A DNA stretch of 64,000 bases from Nocardia sp. CDC159 (GCF_023740735.1 NZ_JAMRXH010000019.1:62001-126000), one strand, 5' to 3'; shown: positions 34,701 through 43,446, counted from the first letter of the stretch. Translations and numbers: made by a program. The notes: generated from the sequence alone by a model not told the origin.

Positions 34701-37700
34701 TGGAAGTAGGGCAGGACCAGCGGAATTATCACCTCGCGGATCAGCCATGTCAGTACGTCGATGATGCGCAGGAAATGCGGCGTCATCTGAACCAGCACGT
34801 TGATCAGTGGGGGCAGGATCTCGGCCGCCAGGCGCGCGAATTCCGGCAGCAGCGGCAGCACGGCCAGCAGCAGCTGCGAGAACGACCCCACCAGCTCCGG
34901 CAACATTGGCGCTATCTGCCGCAGGGCGTCGGCCAGGGCCAAGCCGACCGTCCGCGCGACTTCGGCCAGGATGGGCGCGATCTGGGCGATGACCGGCCGC
35001 ATCTGATCGGCAAAGGACCTGATCACGGGGGCCAGGGCGCGCGCGATTTCGGACAAAGCGGGCGCGAGTGCCTGAAGGGCGACGGACAGGTTTTCCGCGA
35101 TCAGCGGGACCAGTGGTGCGGCGGCGGTGATCAGATCGGCGAACGCCTGTCCGATCGGCCCCATACTCGGTGCAAGGGCGCGCAGCGCATCGGCCAGGGC
35201 GGTGCCGACGACCTGCGCGACCTGCGATATCGGGCCGATCAGCGGCTCTACTGCGGTCAGCAGTGATCGAATCAGCTCGGCAATCACCGGCAGAACCGGC
35301 CGCAAACCCTCAGCAAGCGCACCGATGAATCGGGACAAATCCGGCATAATGGCGGACAGGGACTGCGCGAACACCGCCCCCAGATCGCCCAGTTCCGGCG
35401 CGATATCGACCAGCGCCGCACCCAGCGACTCGAACAGCGGGGAAAGCGACGGCAACACCCGATCGGCCATCGTCAGCAGGCTCGATATCAGGCCGCCCAG
35501 CAGCGGACCGGTCGACTCGAGCAGCTGGGTGAATCCCCCGAACACCGATTGCAGCTGACCGCTAGCGGCGGCTTCGGAGAACACGCGCCCGATCGCGCCG
35601 CCGATACCGGACAGCGCCGACCCCATCCCTTCCAGCGCGGGCTCGGACACTGCGACGAAATCCAGCAACCCCTGCGTGGCTTCGCCCGTGCCCGATCGCA
35701 GGCCAGCGAGGAAATTAGCCGATCCGGCGAAGGTGGACCGCAGTCCCTCCAGTCCGCGCGCCGTGCCGATGAAGTTCGTGAATTGTGTTGTTGCGCCGTT
35801 GATCTCGCGGGCTACCTCGATCATGCCGTCTCGCACGACCGGGATGGCGCGGCCAGACACATCGGCCAACGTCGCGCCCAGCCCCGCGAACCCGGTGTTT
35901 TGCACCGCACGCGCCGCGTCCTCGAACGCAGGCTTGATCCCCCGCACCGCGGTGACGAACTCCCGCGCGTTCGGTGCCAGCTTGGCCATGGCCGCCGCTG
36001 CCTTCTCCGACGCCGGAGCCGCCGCGTTCTGCGCCTCGGCTACCGCCGCCGCGGCCTTCGCGACCTGCTCACCCGCTTTCGCCGCAGCCTGCTGGGCCTG
36101 CGTGACGCGTTCCTCCGCGGCCTGCTGACGTTCCTTCGCCGCCACCACCGCGTCCGCGCCCTCGAGGCCCTTGGCCTGCGTCTCGGCATTGTCCTCGTTG
36201 GCGCGGGTGGACTCGCGTACCGCCCGGTCATACGACAGCTGCGCCCGCTCCAGCCGCAGCATTGCCTGCTCGTGCTCAGCCGGGTTGAGTCGAGATTCCC
36301 TCTCCTCTTTCTGCGCTTCCCGCAGATCGAGCGCCGCCTCTTTCTGGCTCAGCGTCGCGCCGCGCGCCCGTAGCGCCGCGTCCTCGATGTCCCGTCCGGC
36401 CTGCCGATAGGCTTCCCCCACATCCTTCGCCGCGCGGGTCGCGTCCTTCTGCGCCGCCGCCACCGCCCGCTGCGCCGATTCCGCTGATTCGGCCGCCGAC
36501 GCGAGCTGTTCTTGCGCTGCCGCAACAGCTTTGGTCTTCGCGACCGCTTCGGCCGGGGCCGCTTCGGCTGCATCGGAGACGGCTTTGAACGCGTCTTTCA
36601 GCCCGGCCAAGCCAACCGCGGCAGTAGCGGCGATAGCCCCGGCCGCCGGACCGATCGCTGACAGCCCTACGACGAGGCCACCGACCGCACCGCCAGCCAG
36701 CCCGGCCGCACCGCCGATCGCCGCCACCGCGGCGGTCACCGCGGACAGCCCCGCCGCAGTCCTGGTCGCCGTGCCGATCGCCGACCCCAGTCGCGTGAAG
36801 GACGCGCTGGCGGCGTCGGCGCGGCCACGCAGCCGATCCACATCGGCACCCCCGCTCACCGTGGGGGCGACGATCCCGATACCCCTTGCCCGCTGCGCCA
36901 GCGTTTCGGCCTGCCGCGCCAGATCGATCCCACGTCTACGGGCCTCAGCGACACGGTTTTCCGCCTGCTCCACCCGCAGCGCCGCACGCTCGCGACGCAG
37001 CGCCGCCGCGTCCTCGTCCGGCGCTGCTGCCGCCGCGGCCCGCTTCGCTGCCGCAACCGACAGTTCCGCCGCGGCCACCCGCTGCGCCGCACGCTCGCGC
37101 GCCTCTGCCTTGGCGTCCGGGTCATCATCGACGGCCGCCGCCGCCTTCTTCGCCGCTGCGAGCGCCGATTCGGCGCGGGCCACGCGCAGCGCTGCCCGCT
37201 CCTGTTTGAGGGCCTGCGCCTCGGGGTCCGGCACAGCGGACGCCGCCGCCAACTTGGCTTGCGCCAACGCGAATTGAGCGTTCTTCTCGGCATCCGCCGA
37301 CCGCCGCATCTGCTCGGACACCCGGTCCAGCTGAGCGGCGGCCCGCGCGCGTTCGGCCATCACCGCCCGCGCCGCGGCGGCCGTGTCGCGATGCGCACGC
37401 TGCATCGACTGCTCACCGGCCACCACCCGGGCCGTAGCCGATTGCGCCGCAGCGACCCCGGCGCGGTCCACGTCGACCACCACCCGCTGGGTGATCGGAC
37501 GCGCTTCGGCCTGGAGCCGGTCCCGCAGCTGCCGAAGCTGCGCTTCGCTCCCGGCAGTATCGAGGTTGACCGACGCCGACACCTCGAGAGGGGACGCGTC
37601 CAGACGGACCTGCACGCGGCGCATCGCTTGGATGACGACCCGGGTCAGATCCTCCGGGAATCCGCGACCGTCAGCAGTGATCGGGATGCGGATACCACCG

Positions 37701-37711
37701 GGCGCAGTCAC
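31772..37711 (-). CDS. tape measure protein with NlpC/P60-like domain
   Basis: 1979 residues from GTG 37711; the late-promoter-like element ends 6 nt before it. Residues 80-560 are long Ala/Arg/Glu coiled coils with repeats (AALRVARAESALAAAKKAAA and kin), broken by a Gly/Ala-rich hydrophobic stretch near 330-370. Residues 650-1100 are helical repeats with further hydrophobic segments. Around residue 1270 is a probable NlpC/P60 amidase with Cys in DSFDCSGFMG and His in GGHTAGVLG. FDSGG(I/V)AxGxGLLAKDV(I/V)xPERVLSP occurs twice (about 1489 and 1903). It sets tail length and probably opens the wall during DNA entry. Confidence 0.92.
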   Translation of the reverse strand: MTAPGGIRIPITADGRGFPEDLTRVVIQAMRRVQVRLDASPLEVSASVNLDTAGSEAQLRQLRDRLQAEARPITQRVVVDVDRAGVAAAQSATARVVAGEQSMQRAHRDTAAAARAVMAERARAAAQLDRVSEQMRRSADAEKNAQFALAQAKLAAASAVPDPEAQALKQERAALRVARAESALAAAKKAAAAVDDDPDAKAEARERAAQRVAAAELSVAAAKRAAAAAAPDEDAAALRRERAALRVEQAENRVAEARRRGIDLARQAETLAQRARGIGIVAPTVSGGADVDRLRGRADAASASFTRLGSAIGTATRTAAGLSAVTAAVAAIGGAAGLAGGAVGGLVVGLSAIGPAAGAIAATAAVGLAGLKDAFKAVSDAAEAAPAEAVAKTKAVAAAQEQLASAAESAESAQRAVAAAQKDATRAAKDVGEAYRQAGRDIEDAALRARGATLSQKEAALDLREAQKEERESRLNPAEHEQAMLRLERAQLSYDRAVRESTRANEDNAETQAKGLEGADAVVAAKERQQAAEERVTQAQQAAAKAGEQVAKAAAAVAEAQNAAAPASEKAAAAMAKLAPNAREFVTAVRGIKPAFEDAARAVQNTGFAGLGATLADVSGRAIPVVRDGMIEVAREINGATTQFTNFIGTARGLEGLRSTFAGSANFLAGLRSGTGEATQGLLDFVAVSEPALEGMGSALSGIGGAIGRVFSEAAASGQLQSVFGGFTQLLESTGPLLGGLISSLLTMADRVLPSLSPLFESLGAALVDIAPELGDLGAVFAQSLSAIMPDLSRFIGALAEGLRPVLPVIAELIRSLLTAVEPLIGPISQVAQVVGTALADALRALAPSMGPIGQAFADLITAAAPLVPLIAENLSVALQALAPALSEIARALAPVIRSFADQMRPVIAQIAPILAEVARTVGLALADALRQIAPMLPELVGSFSQLLLAVLPLLPEFARLAAEILPPLINVLVQMTPHFLRIIDVLTWLIREVIIPLVLPYFQSMADQIASNLEFVGNVFETWNAIVDRVLNAVKSAWGSLSDAVTAVKDWFTDTVFPALGSALERVKGWFTTGVDAITSTWDRLREAAAAPVRFVVNTVWNQGLLKAWNTVAKFLPGVGELAPVQLGFATGGSVSGPGSGTSDDILAWLSNGEHVVTAAEVIKAGGQNVLYAIRDMIARGIPFQWDGGRVVSLLGRDNLDAYGAAVKTRGIGNVPPEGLFGPLSPRFAEGGAVLPWMYQLLRGHEFARAQHGRPYQWAGPRFAGDSFDCSGFMGSIAAVILGLNPWQRYWATASFAGYPPVGPQGFVKSALDGGMVIGVTDDPGGPGGGHTAGVLGALPELGIPSPMRVESGGALGDVHYGSGTDPRSFAAMYGLPIGANGFFQPGAGGGGGGSVGPAPADQRGFVERQIAKVFDAVVGPLRRRIESEIGPPPPEFRKIPGDFLTTVQDGSVHYLSGLVGGLGDRLPRAWTAARELAGRALDAVNPFDSGGIARGTGLLAKDVIDPERVLSPEQTRLFEALVISLQQIAGGSRVSGENFDLLTNTVFSAGIDALAQAFGIELERRKTTPTPEEAAQREQTQAAIDETGRLAAETRELVQRTESNHELVIKEQTEQLRQLLNGIADKLTDAALRPIVQSAVDAAIGVVEDWLRAAASVIREGTDRTTAAVQNLDIRADPGTGAPAPFGAPGSAFDAAKAISDAVVSVANTAQQVFQQVAQQVANAALAQKPSRVDQSKGVLGRDISGGPLVDMIVRLTGVEIEILDTLIDTLEEVRKFRGDQVQAFDSTGRIISDTAELIQRNESSLQLVVNEMNRLNRELIKAVLRYLVLNVLLPIITAILGAMIQLAAVAIGAAIGSIIPGIGTFIGAAIGAIIGAALAGVAAVFTGALAIGAGAAIDSFDSGGVAVGKGLLAKDVVEPERVLSPAQTKLFDRMVSALESGDRSTHRTTHVNAPIHVVGGGPNTGQAVQNHLLSLL

Positions 37712-37717
37712 GCGCGC

Positions 37718-37739
37718 ACGGTGGCAAAACGGGGTGCAA
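37718..37739 (-). promoter_or_regulatory. late-promoter-like element, copy 3 (tape measure)
   Basis: Minus strand: TTGCAC, 10 nt, CACCGT (37723-37718), then 6 nt to GTG 37711. It occupies most of the 41-bp gap before the tape measure gene and implies a leaderless mRNA. Confidence 0.65.
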
Positions 37740-37752
37740 ACCCCCGGTCAAA

Positions 37753-38163
37753 TCAGGTCAATTTCGCGCGCGCCAGCTCGTCGCGGACCGCCGACGACAG
37801 AAACGGGTTGCCGCGATATCCGGGATGCTGGACGCGGCGCGCGAACACGGTCCGGCCGCCGACCTCGAACCGCAGTACGGCGGCGCGGCGCGGGGTGATC
37901 ACATGCGGGCGAGTGCCGTCGTGCACATACCGGGCGTGTCGGGCGGTAGCGAACACGTCCAGCCGCACCACCGGTCCCGCTGGTGTCACCCGGTGGCCGA
38001 TTGTGGACCGTAGCCGCCCCGACCGGACGTTGACCCGCCGCCGCGCGGTCGTCGTGATCGCGCGCCCGAGCCGCCGCATGATCGGTACCGCCTCAGCGGC
38101 GGCCCGCTGCCCGGTTCCGGCTGGCGCGGACCAGTCCTGGTGCACTCGGATTCTGATCGTCAT
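37753..38163 (-). CDS. HK97 gp10-like head-tail/tail completion protein
   Basis: 136 residues from ATG 38163, overlapping the upstream stop. The pattern RRVNVRSGRLRSTIGHRV, then HARYVHDGTRPHVI is the HK97 gp10-like signature (tail terminator/joining protein). Strongly basic. In most siphophages this gene precedes the tail tube; here it follows it. Confidence 0.8.
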   Translation of the reverse strand: MTIRIRVHQDWSAPAGTGQRAAAEAVPIMRRLGRAITTTARRRVNVRSGRLRSTIGHRVTPAGPVVRLDVFATARHARYVHDGTRPHVITPRRAAVLRFEVGGRTVFARRVQHPGYRGNPFLSSAVRDELARAKLT

Positions 38164-38390
38164 TCGCTGGTCTGCCGTCGCCCGCGCCGTTTCCGCGACG
38201 CCGGGGCGGGCTCGGACTCGGACTCGGACTCGGGCTCGGGCTCGGGCTCGGTGGTGTCGTGGTGCCATTCGACGACCTTCACCACCCGCGACTGCACCAG
38301 CCCGGCCAGCCGCGGCGTCCACTCCACGGTGTGCCGCTCACCGCGCCCACACACATCCGACGCCACCACACCTTCGATCGTCACCTGCAT
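38160..38390 (-). CDS. small phage protein with acidic repeat tail
   Basis: 76 residues from ATG 38390. The N-terminal 48 residues form a beta-rich fold (VTIEGVVASDVCGRGERHTV); then comes a Glu-Pro/Glu-Ser repeat encoded by the hexamer repeat at 38211-38252, and a basic end. Position between connector genes suggests a head-tail accessory role. Confidence 0.55.
   Translation of the reverse strand: MQVTIEGVVASDVCGRGERHTVEWTPRLAGLVQSRVVKVVEWHHDTTEPEPEPESESESEPAPASRKRRGRRQTSE
38211..38252. repeat. hexanucleotide tandem repeat (7 units)
   Basis: Seven units of CTCGGR (plus strand) in frame inside the 38160 gene, encoding alternating Glu-Ser and Glu-Pro. Slippage would change the length by dipeptides without breaking the frame. 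Confidence 0.8.
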
Positions 38391-38403
38391 CGGTCAATCC
38401 CTC

Positions 38404-38925
38404 CTAGAGTTGTGCGTGCGCTACTTGAGTCCAGGCCAGCACCAAACCCTCCGGCCCGTACGGCTCCCCGGGACCGAGTGCGGAATCAGTGGCCGCCCCG
38501 GCGTCTTCGGCGTCACGCAGCGCCGCGCACAGCGCCGCGTCGATCCGCCACGAGTCGTCCCACTGGACTGCCGCGGCCTGCTCCAATGCGGCCGGGGCCG
38601 CCTCGAACGGGTGACAGCGCGCTATTCCGGCCTCGATCGTGCAGGCCCGCCGATCCATGCAACTGCCGGTGGCGGCCTCAGCCGGGAAATCGCCTGTCCG
38701 CCACCGCCGCACCAGCCGCACCCACAGATACGGGCCGCAGCCTTCGCACGACGCTGAGGAGTCGTCACTGAAACCGACCCACGGGGGAGGCACCACCACC
38801 TCCCCGGCCAGGATGTGCACCCTGTCGGTTCCGCCGCCCAGCGGCGGCACGTCCTGGGTGGGGTCGAACTGTGCCCGCAATCGGGTCACAGTCAGACCGA
38901 CGATGGTGGCCACCTGATCCGGCAT
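38404..38925 (-). CDS. head-tail connector region protein
   Basis: 173 residues from ATG 38925, overlapping the upstream stop (TAATG). Cys-rich (CEGCGPYLWVRLVRRW, CMDRRACTIEAGIARC) with a helical C-terminus (ALEQAAAVQWDDSWRIDAAL). Between a putative adaptor and the gp10-like protein, it most likely plays a neck or stopper role. No confident family match. Confidence 0.5.
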   Translation of the reverse strand: MPDQVATIVGLTVTRLRAQFDPTQDVPPLGGGTDRVHILAGEVVVPPPWVGFSDDSSASCEGCGPYLWVRLVRRWRTGDFPAEAATGSCMDRRACTIEAGIARCHPFEAAPAALEQAAAVQWDDSWRIDAALCAALRDAEDAGAATDSALGPGEPYGPEGLVLAWTQVAHAQL

Positions 38926-39677
38926 TACACACCCGCCCGGTAGTCCGGAGACGACACCGCAGACGGCGCGGACAGGCGATGCGGATTCACCGAGGCGATC
39001 CACAGATCGACCTCGGGAATGCCGGTAAGCATGTCCTCGAACACCGCCGCCGGGTCTGCCATCTTCACTGAAACACCCTGCCGGACAACAGATTCCACGC
39101 GTCTCGGAAGTTGGCATTTCTGCTCGCCCGTGCAGGCGTTCCAGAACTCGCGGGCCAGCAGCGCCACCGACCGATCCGCCCCGGCAGGCGGGGGCGTCCC
39201 CCGAAGGTAATCAACTGTCCAGGTGCCGGGGGAGCCTGCCGCGACTGTGAGATCCTGTCGCGGCCACCGGCCACTGGCCGCGTACAACCGATCACCCTCG
39301 AGTGTGTAGGCACTCTCATCGACCACCGCGCCGTCGATGACGACCCCGGTCAGCTCACACACCGGTCCGGGCAGATGCACCACCCCCGGGCCGCTGGCCG
39401 TGCACCGCGGTCCACACCCGCACGGCCACTCCCGCCACACCGGATCGACCCACAGCGTGGACAACGCCAGACCGGGCAGCCACGACACCGGCCACCCCTG
39501 ATCGTGCTCGCGCGGGCACGGCCGGAACGTGATCGGGCAACAACCGAACTGACGACCGGTGAAGCTCCACAGCACGGCTACCGCGGTGTCGACTGCCGAT
39601 TGCAACCGCGCTTGGTCCTCCGGCGCGGTGACCGCGGGCAGGCAGGTGCGGTCGACAGGCCACGTGCAAGTGCTCAC
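38925..39677 (-). CDS. head-tail adaptor-like protein
   Basis: 250 residues from GTG 39677, 8 nt after the late-promoter-like element. N-terminal helices (DQARLQSAVDTAVAVLWSFT) and later LLAREFWNACTG resemble gp6/gp15-type adaptors. A Cys-rich insert (WPCGCGPRCTASG) is unusual. Placement after the tail tube is unusual too. Confidence 0.6.
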   Translation of the reverse strand: MSTCTWPVDRTCLPAVTAPEDQARLQSAVDTAVAVLWSFTGRQFGCCPITFRPCPREHDQGWPVSWLPGLALSTLWVDPVWREWPCGCGPRCTASGPGVVHLPGPVCELTGVVIDGAVVDESAYTLEGDRLYAASGRWPRQDLTVAAGSPGTWTVDYLRGTPPPAGADRSVALLAREFWNACTGEQKCQLPRRVESVVRQGVSVKMADPAAVFEDMLTGIPEVDLWIASVNPHRLSAPSAVSSPDYRAGV

Positions 39678-39685
39678 GGCCCGGA

Positions 39686-39707
39686 ACCGTAGCTACGGGC
39701 GGCGCAA
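39686..39707 (-). promoter_or_regulatory. late-promoter-like element, copy 4
   Basis: Minus strand: TTGCGC, 10 nt, TACGGT (39691-39686), then 8 nt to GTG 39677. Confidence 0.6.
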
Positions 39708-39711
39708 CCGC

Positions 39712-40959
39712 TCAGTCCGGCAGCGCTGCGAGCAGCACGTCACGCATGGCGATATTGCCCAACCAGGAGGGGTGGATCGAATCCGGGGTGTACTGGTCGA
39801 CAAGGTTCTGTGCGGACGTGCCCCGCGTCGCGCCGTCCCAGTCGATCACTTCCGAGCAGAACGTGGGATACGAGGATATCCATTCGTTGAACGTCAGACG
39901 AACCGCGTCGCCGGTCGCGCCGCGAGCCAGGTTGGTGGCCATGTAGAACTTCGGTGACAGGCCCAGGGTGGACTGGATGTAGTTCACGATGGTGGTCACG
40001 TCGGCCTGCATGTTCGCCAGCGTCCGTGATGCCTGACTCCAGTCGTTCGATCCGGCCGACAACAACACCTCGTCGACGGGGTGGGCGGTGATATCGCGGC
40101 GCGTCCACAAGTAGTTCGTCGCGGGGGAGGTAGCGAAATGCACGTAGCCGACACCGGCCAGCGACAGATTCACGATGATGCGGCCGGTCCGCGCGGCCCA
40201 TTGTTCGACAGCGTTACGCCACAGGCTGGTTGAGCTGAGCGAGGAGTTTCCCCCAGCGATGCCTTCGCTGATCGAGTCGCCGACCACAACGCACACCTTG
40301 CGCCGAGTGGTCGTGGTGTATTCGATTTTCCAATCGAACGGGATGTAAGTTTGGGTGGCCCCGCTCCCGGCCGTGCCCGGGGTAGTGCCGGAGGTGCTGT
40401 TGCTCCACCACCAGGCCCGACCGGCACCCGTCTGGAGCGAGGTCAAAGAGCCGAAGGTATAGCCCACGCCCACCAGGAACTCGGTGTCCGCGGTGAACAG
40501 ATCATCGGCAGAAAATCCGTTCGCGACCGACACCCAGGGCGAAAAATAATAGCCCGTCCCCGACGAACCAGGAATGGTCTGATCGGTGGATACGATCGTC
40601 GTAGCGGTCCCGCCGACGAAGTCCCCGGTTTCGCCCCATGTGCCGCTCGTCGACCGGGCGTGTTTCCCAACGATCAACTTTTTCAGGGTGGCCGAATTCT
40701 TGGCCCCGGCGCTGTATTCCTGATTTCGCAGACCGATCCGCCATTGGTCCACGTTGCACGGCAGCTTGACGACGAATCGGTAGCTGCCCGCGGTGCCAGC
40801 CGAAAGCGTGGTGGCCACGCTGCCGCCAAGCCCGCCGTTGCTGTGGGACAGCGTCATCGTCCGCTTCGGGGTGTAGAGCTGCTGGTCATAGAGCACGTCG
40901 GCGTCGGCCAGTTCACGGACGACTCCGCCGGATATGACCAGCGGTAATTTCGATGCCAC
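39712..40959 (-). CDS. phage SGNH/GDSL-type hydrolase (fibre-associated)
   Basis: 415 residues from GTG 40959. Residues 1-210 are beta-rich and fibre-like. Residues 215-415 carry the SGNH blocks: VVVGDSISEGIAG (Ser), LSAGSNDW (Asn) and DSIHPSW (Asp and His). Such domains deacetylate or cut esters on surface glycans or lipids. In a late operon this points to a virion enzyme that processes the nocardial envelope during adsorption. Confidence 0.8.
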   Translation of the reverse strand: MASKLPLVISGGVVRELADADVLYDQQLYTPKRTMTLSHSNGGLGGSVATTLSAGTAGSYRFVVKLPCNVDQWRIGLRNQEYSAGAKNSATLKKLIVGKHARSTSGTWGETGDFVGGTATTIVSTDQTIPGSSGTGYYFSPWVSVANGFSADDLFTADTEFLVGVGYTFGSLTSLQTGAGRAWWWSNSTSGTTPGTAGSGATQTYIPFDWKIEYTTTTRRKVCVVVGDSISEGIAGGNSSLSSTSLWRNAVEQWAARTGRIIVNLSLAGVGYVHFATSPATNYLWTRRDITAHPVDEVLLSAGSNDWSQASRTLANMQADVTTIVNYIQSTLGLSPKFYMATNLARGATGDAVRLTFNEWISSYPTFCSEVIDWDGATRGTSAQNLVDQYTPDSIHPSWLGNIAMRDVLLAALPD

Positions 40960-40961
40960 GG

Positions 40962-41468
40962 TCAGGCCAGAACGATCGGCGGCTGTGCCTCGAAATTGAA
41001 AGCCGTGGCGCTGGTTGCGACGCCGACCACCTGCACCACCTGCCCCGAGCCGGAGGGCGCGGTAGAGGTGGCCTGTCCCGGTGTGGTGGACAGGAACAGC
41101 TTCCCCGGGGTGAGGCCGGTCAGCCCGGCGTTGGTGCCCTCGCTGTATACGTCCGCGTTGTTGCCGGAGGTGACCGCGGCGAGAACGAATCCGTGTGCTT
41201 CCTTCCCGGCGGCGGACGCGTCCGCTTTGCGTACCCGCGCGCTGCCGCCGACATCGTGAATGTTCACCAAGTCGTTCGCCGCTAGGTTTTCCGATGCCTG
41301 GATGGAGTTCACGTCGGCACCGAACCCGGTGGGCATCATGTTGGCCGCCAGCTTGCCGTTGCCGTCCAGGGCGGGGATCTTGCCTGCGCTGCCCGCACCA
41401 GCGGACGACACCGTGGCTTCTCTTTCGGTGATCGTGCCCGCGTTGTTGTACAGGTATTTGTCGGCCAT
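40962..41468 (-). CDS. virion decoration / head fibre-like protein
   Basis: 168 residues from ATG 41468 with AGGAGG-type ribosome site. The first 45 residues are collagen-free linker sequence (MADKYLYNNAGTITEREATV); the rest matches a domain common on phage heads and fibres: AANDLVNIHDVGGSARVRKA, AHGFVLAAVTSG, GLTGLTPGKLFLSTTPG, VQVVGVATSATAFNF. No enzyme motif. Its stop is 3 nt from the SGNH gene start. Confidence 0.65.
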   Translation of the reverse strand: MADKYLYNNAGTITEREATVSSAGAGSAGKIPALDGNGKLAANMMPTGFGADVNSIQASENLAANDLVNIHDVGGSARVRKADASAAGKEAHGFVLAAVTSGNNADVYSEGTNAGLTGLTPGKLFLSTTPGQATSTAPSGSGQVVQVVGVATSATAFNFEAQPPIVLA

Positions 41469-41479
41469 GACTTTTCCTC

Positions 41480-42280
41480 CTAGGTGAGCGCGATGCTTGG
41501 CAGGCGATCGACGAACACGGTGTCCGCCGCGGTCGCGGCGGCAAGCTGGGTGAGAAACGCGGCCGTAGGGCCGGTGGGTGCGGACTGGGTCAGGCTCCCG
41601 CCGATGCCCAGGAAAACCGGTCCCGGCGTCCAGGCCCACGATGATTCGGTCATCTGGCCGAACATGACGATCTGAACCTGATCGCCCATCATGGCGGCGG
41701 CGGCGGTGATCCCGATCGGCAGCGCCATATGGGTGGGGTCGTCACAGCTGGCATACACATAGGTACCGTCCGGGAGCTGCACCACGGCCCGATGCCCCGA
41801 CAGGGCGGCCCCGGCCGTGCCGGTGACGATGACGGTTCCGGCTCCGCTGCCGGGCGGCCCGGGGGGTCCGGGCGGGCCGGGCACGGGTACCGCCACCGCG
41901 CCGCTGTCGGGCAGCGGCACCGCGGCGACGTACCCGAACCCGCTGGCGTGGCACGACCCGATCAGGACGGGACCCTCCAGCCACACCAGTGGGGCAGCGT
42001 CTTGGTAGTCCAGCCACAGCTGGCCGTGCGCGTTCAGCGGGATCTCGTTCACGTCGTCGGGCTGCACAGACCACGACATGACCGCGCCGTCGATGTCGGC
42101 GGGCCAGATCCGTTCGAACGTGCTGCCGGGCACCGTGATTCGCAGCCAGGCCGACAGCCCCGGCGGCCACGGGGCCGGGGTGCCGGGTGGAGATTGGTAT
42201 TCCACCCGGCCGGTGAACGTCGCGCCGGGCTGGAGGGTCAGACGGAGCGTGCCCGCTGTCCACCCCAGAGTCAGCGTCAT
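41480..42280 (-). CDS. virion protein with LtfC-like domain and collagen-like spacer
   Basis: 266 residues. The first 110 form a beta-sandwich resembling the LtfC-type domain of actinophage tail regions (LTLQPGATFTGRVEYQ ... IWPADIDGAVMSWSV). GPPGPPGPPGSG follows (about residues 134-145), a collagen-like trimerising spacer, then a second fold to the end. Likely a trimeric fibre or decoration protein. Confidence 0.6.
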   Translation of the reverse strand: MTLTLGWTAGTLRLTLQPGATFTGRVEYQSPPGTPAPWPPGLSAWLRITVPGSTFERIWPADIDGAVMSWSVQPDDVNEIPLNAHGQLWLDYQDAAPLVWLEGPVLIGSCHASGFGYVAAVPLPDSGAVAVPVPGPPGPPGPPGSGAGTVIVTGTAGAALSGHRAVVQLPDGTYVYASCDDPTHMALPIGITAAAAMMGDQVQIVMFGQMTESSWAWTPGPVFLGIGGSLTQSAPTGPTAAFLTQLAAATAADTVFVDRLPSIALT

Positions 42281-43383
42281 CAGCTGTAGACGCCGCCCGC
42301 TTGAGTCTCGGTGACGGTGACAGACGGACTGGTGCCGCCGGTCAGGCCCGCCCCGCTCCCGGTCATCAGCGGCTGATTCACGCCCGCCAGATCACCCACG
42401 AACTCGCACGCCCACGGGCCGCTGCCGGTTACGGCGATATTGCCGGTGCCGATGGTCGACAGCGCCTCCAGCGCGGACTCGACCGCGGCGGCGGCTGCGT
42501 TGTACGCGATGTTCGCTGTGGTCTGCCCCGAGAAAGTCAGCGTGAATGTGCCGCCCGTGGGGGAGCCGGTCAGCGCGACGGTCTGGATCTCGTTGGACGC
42601 GACAGCGTCACAGTCGGGCTGGTCGGGTGCGATGGCGGCGGCGGTGGCACCGTAGTACGGGGACGGCAACACCAGCGGGCACGCGCCATCGGTGACATCG
42701 GGCGGCGCGATCGTGGTACGGAACGACCGGAAATGCTGCCCTTGCTTGATCGCGGTGAGCAGGCGGCCCGGGGTGTTGTCCACGTCGGTCGGCATGACGT
42801 TGTAGGGGCCGCGTCCCCAGCGGGTCCCGGCCGCGGTGATCCCGGACAGCGTGAACGTGCTCGCTTTCGAGCCGATTTCGACATCGCCGACCTGAGCCTC
42901 TTTCAGGACCGGCCACAGCAGATACCCATACGGCAACACGAGGTCACCGCCCGCGCCGACCAGGATGTCATCGGTGGTCGGTACGTCGCACGCGTCGTCG
43001 GAGCCAACGCCAGACCACAGTTCGATAGCGACACCGGTATCGGACGGCACTTCCTTTTGATCGGAAAAACCGATCGGCTTACCGTCCCAGGAGGTAACGA
43101 CCTCCCAATCCAGCAGCATGTTGAACAGGTCGGTGTCCACGCCGCACAGCTCGATCGACAGAGCCCACCACTTTCGTTCGGGGGGCGTGCGGTCGGCCAC
43201 ACAGACGCGGCCTTCGGCGTTGGTCTGTTCGATGTCGTCGGCGTCTCGCATCACCGGCGACGCCTTCAGGGTCACAAAGCCTGAGGTCACGAGCCGCGAG
43301 CGCGGTCCGGCCAGGGGCATTCCACACGCATCCACCAGGGTTGCGCGTAGGCGCTTCCCCTTGACGACCGCGAAGTTCGCCAC
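42280..43383 (-). CDS. major tail (tube) protein with C-terminal Ig-like domain
   Basis: 367 residues from GTG 43383 with GAGGAGAG upstream. Residues 1-255 fit a siphophage tail-tube protein (KASPVMRDADDIEQTNAEGR; WWALSIELCGVDTDLFNMLL). The last 110 residues are a separate beta-domain beginning NEIQTVALTGSPTGGTFTLT with GTGNIAVTGSG, homologous to the C-terminus of the major capsid protein. The domain would decorate the tail surface. A 390-bp non-coding gap precedes the gene. Confidence 0.8.
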   Translation of the reverse strand: MANFAVVKGKRLRATLVDACGMPLAGPRSRLVTSGFVTLKASPVMRDADDIEQTNAEGRVCVADRTPPERKWWALSIELCGVDTDLFNMLLDWEVVTSWDGKPIGFSDQKEVPSDTGVAIELWSGVGSDDACDVPTTDDILVGAGGDLVLPYGYLLWPVLKEAQVGDVEIGSKASTFTLSGITAAGTRWGRGPYNVMPTDVDNTPGRLLTAIKQGQHFRSFRTTIAPPDVTDGACPLVLPSPYYGATAAAIAPDQPDCDAVASNEIQTVALTGSPTGGTFTLTFSGQTTANIAYNAAAAAVESALEALSTIGTGNIAVTGSGPWACEFVGDLAGVNQPLMTGSGAGLTGGTSPSVTVTETQAGGVYS

Positions 43384-43446
43384 TTCAGCTCTCCTCTATA
43401 TGTGCATGTCAGAGCGTTTCCGTGGCTGCCCAGGTCCACGCCGCGC

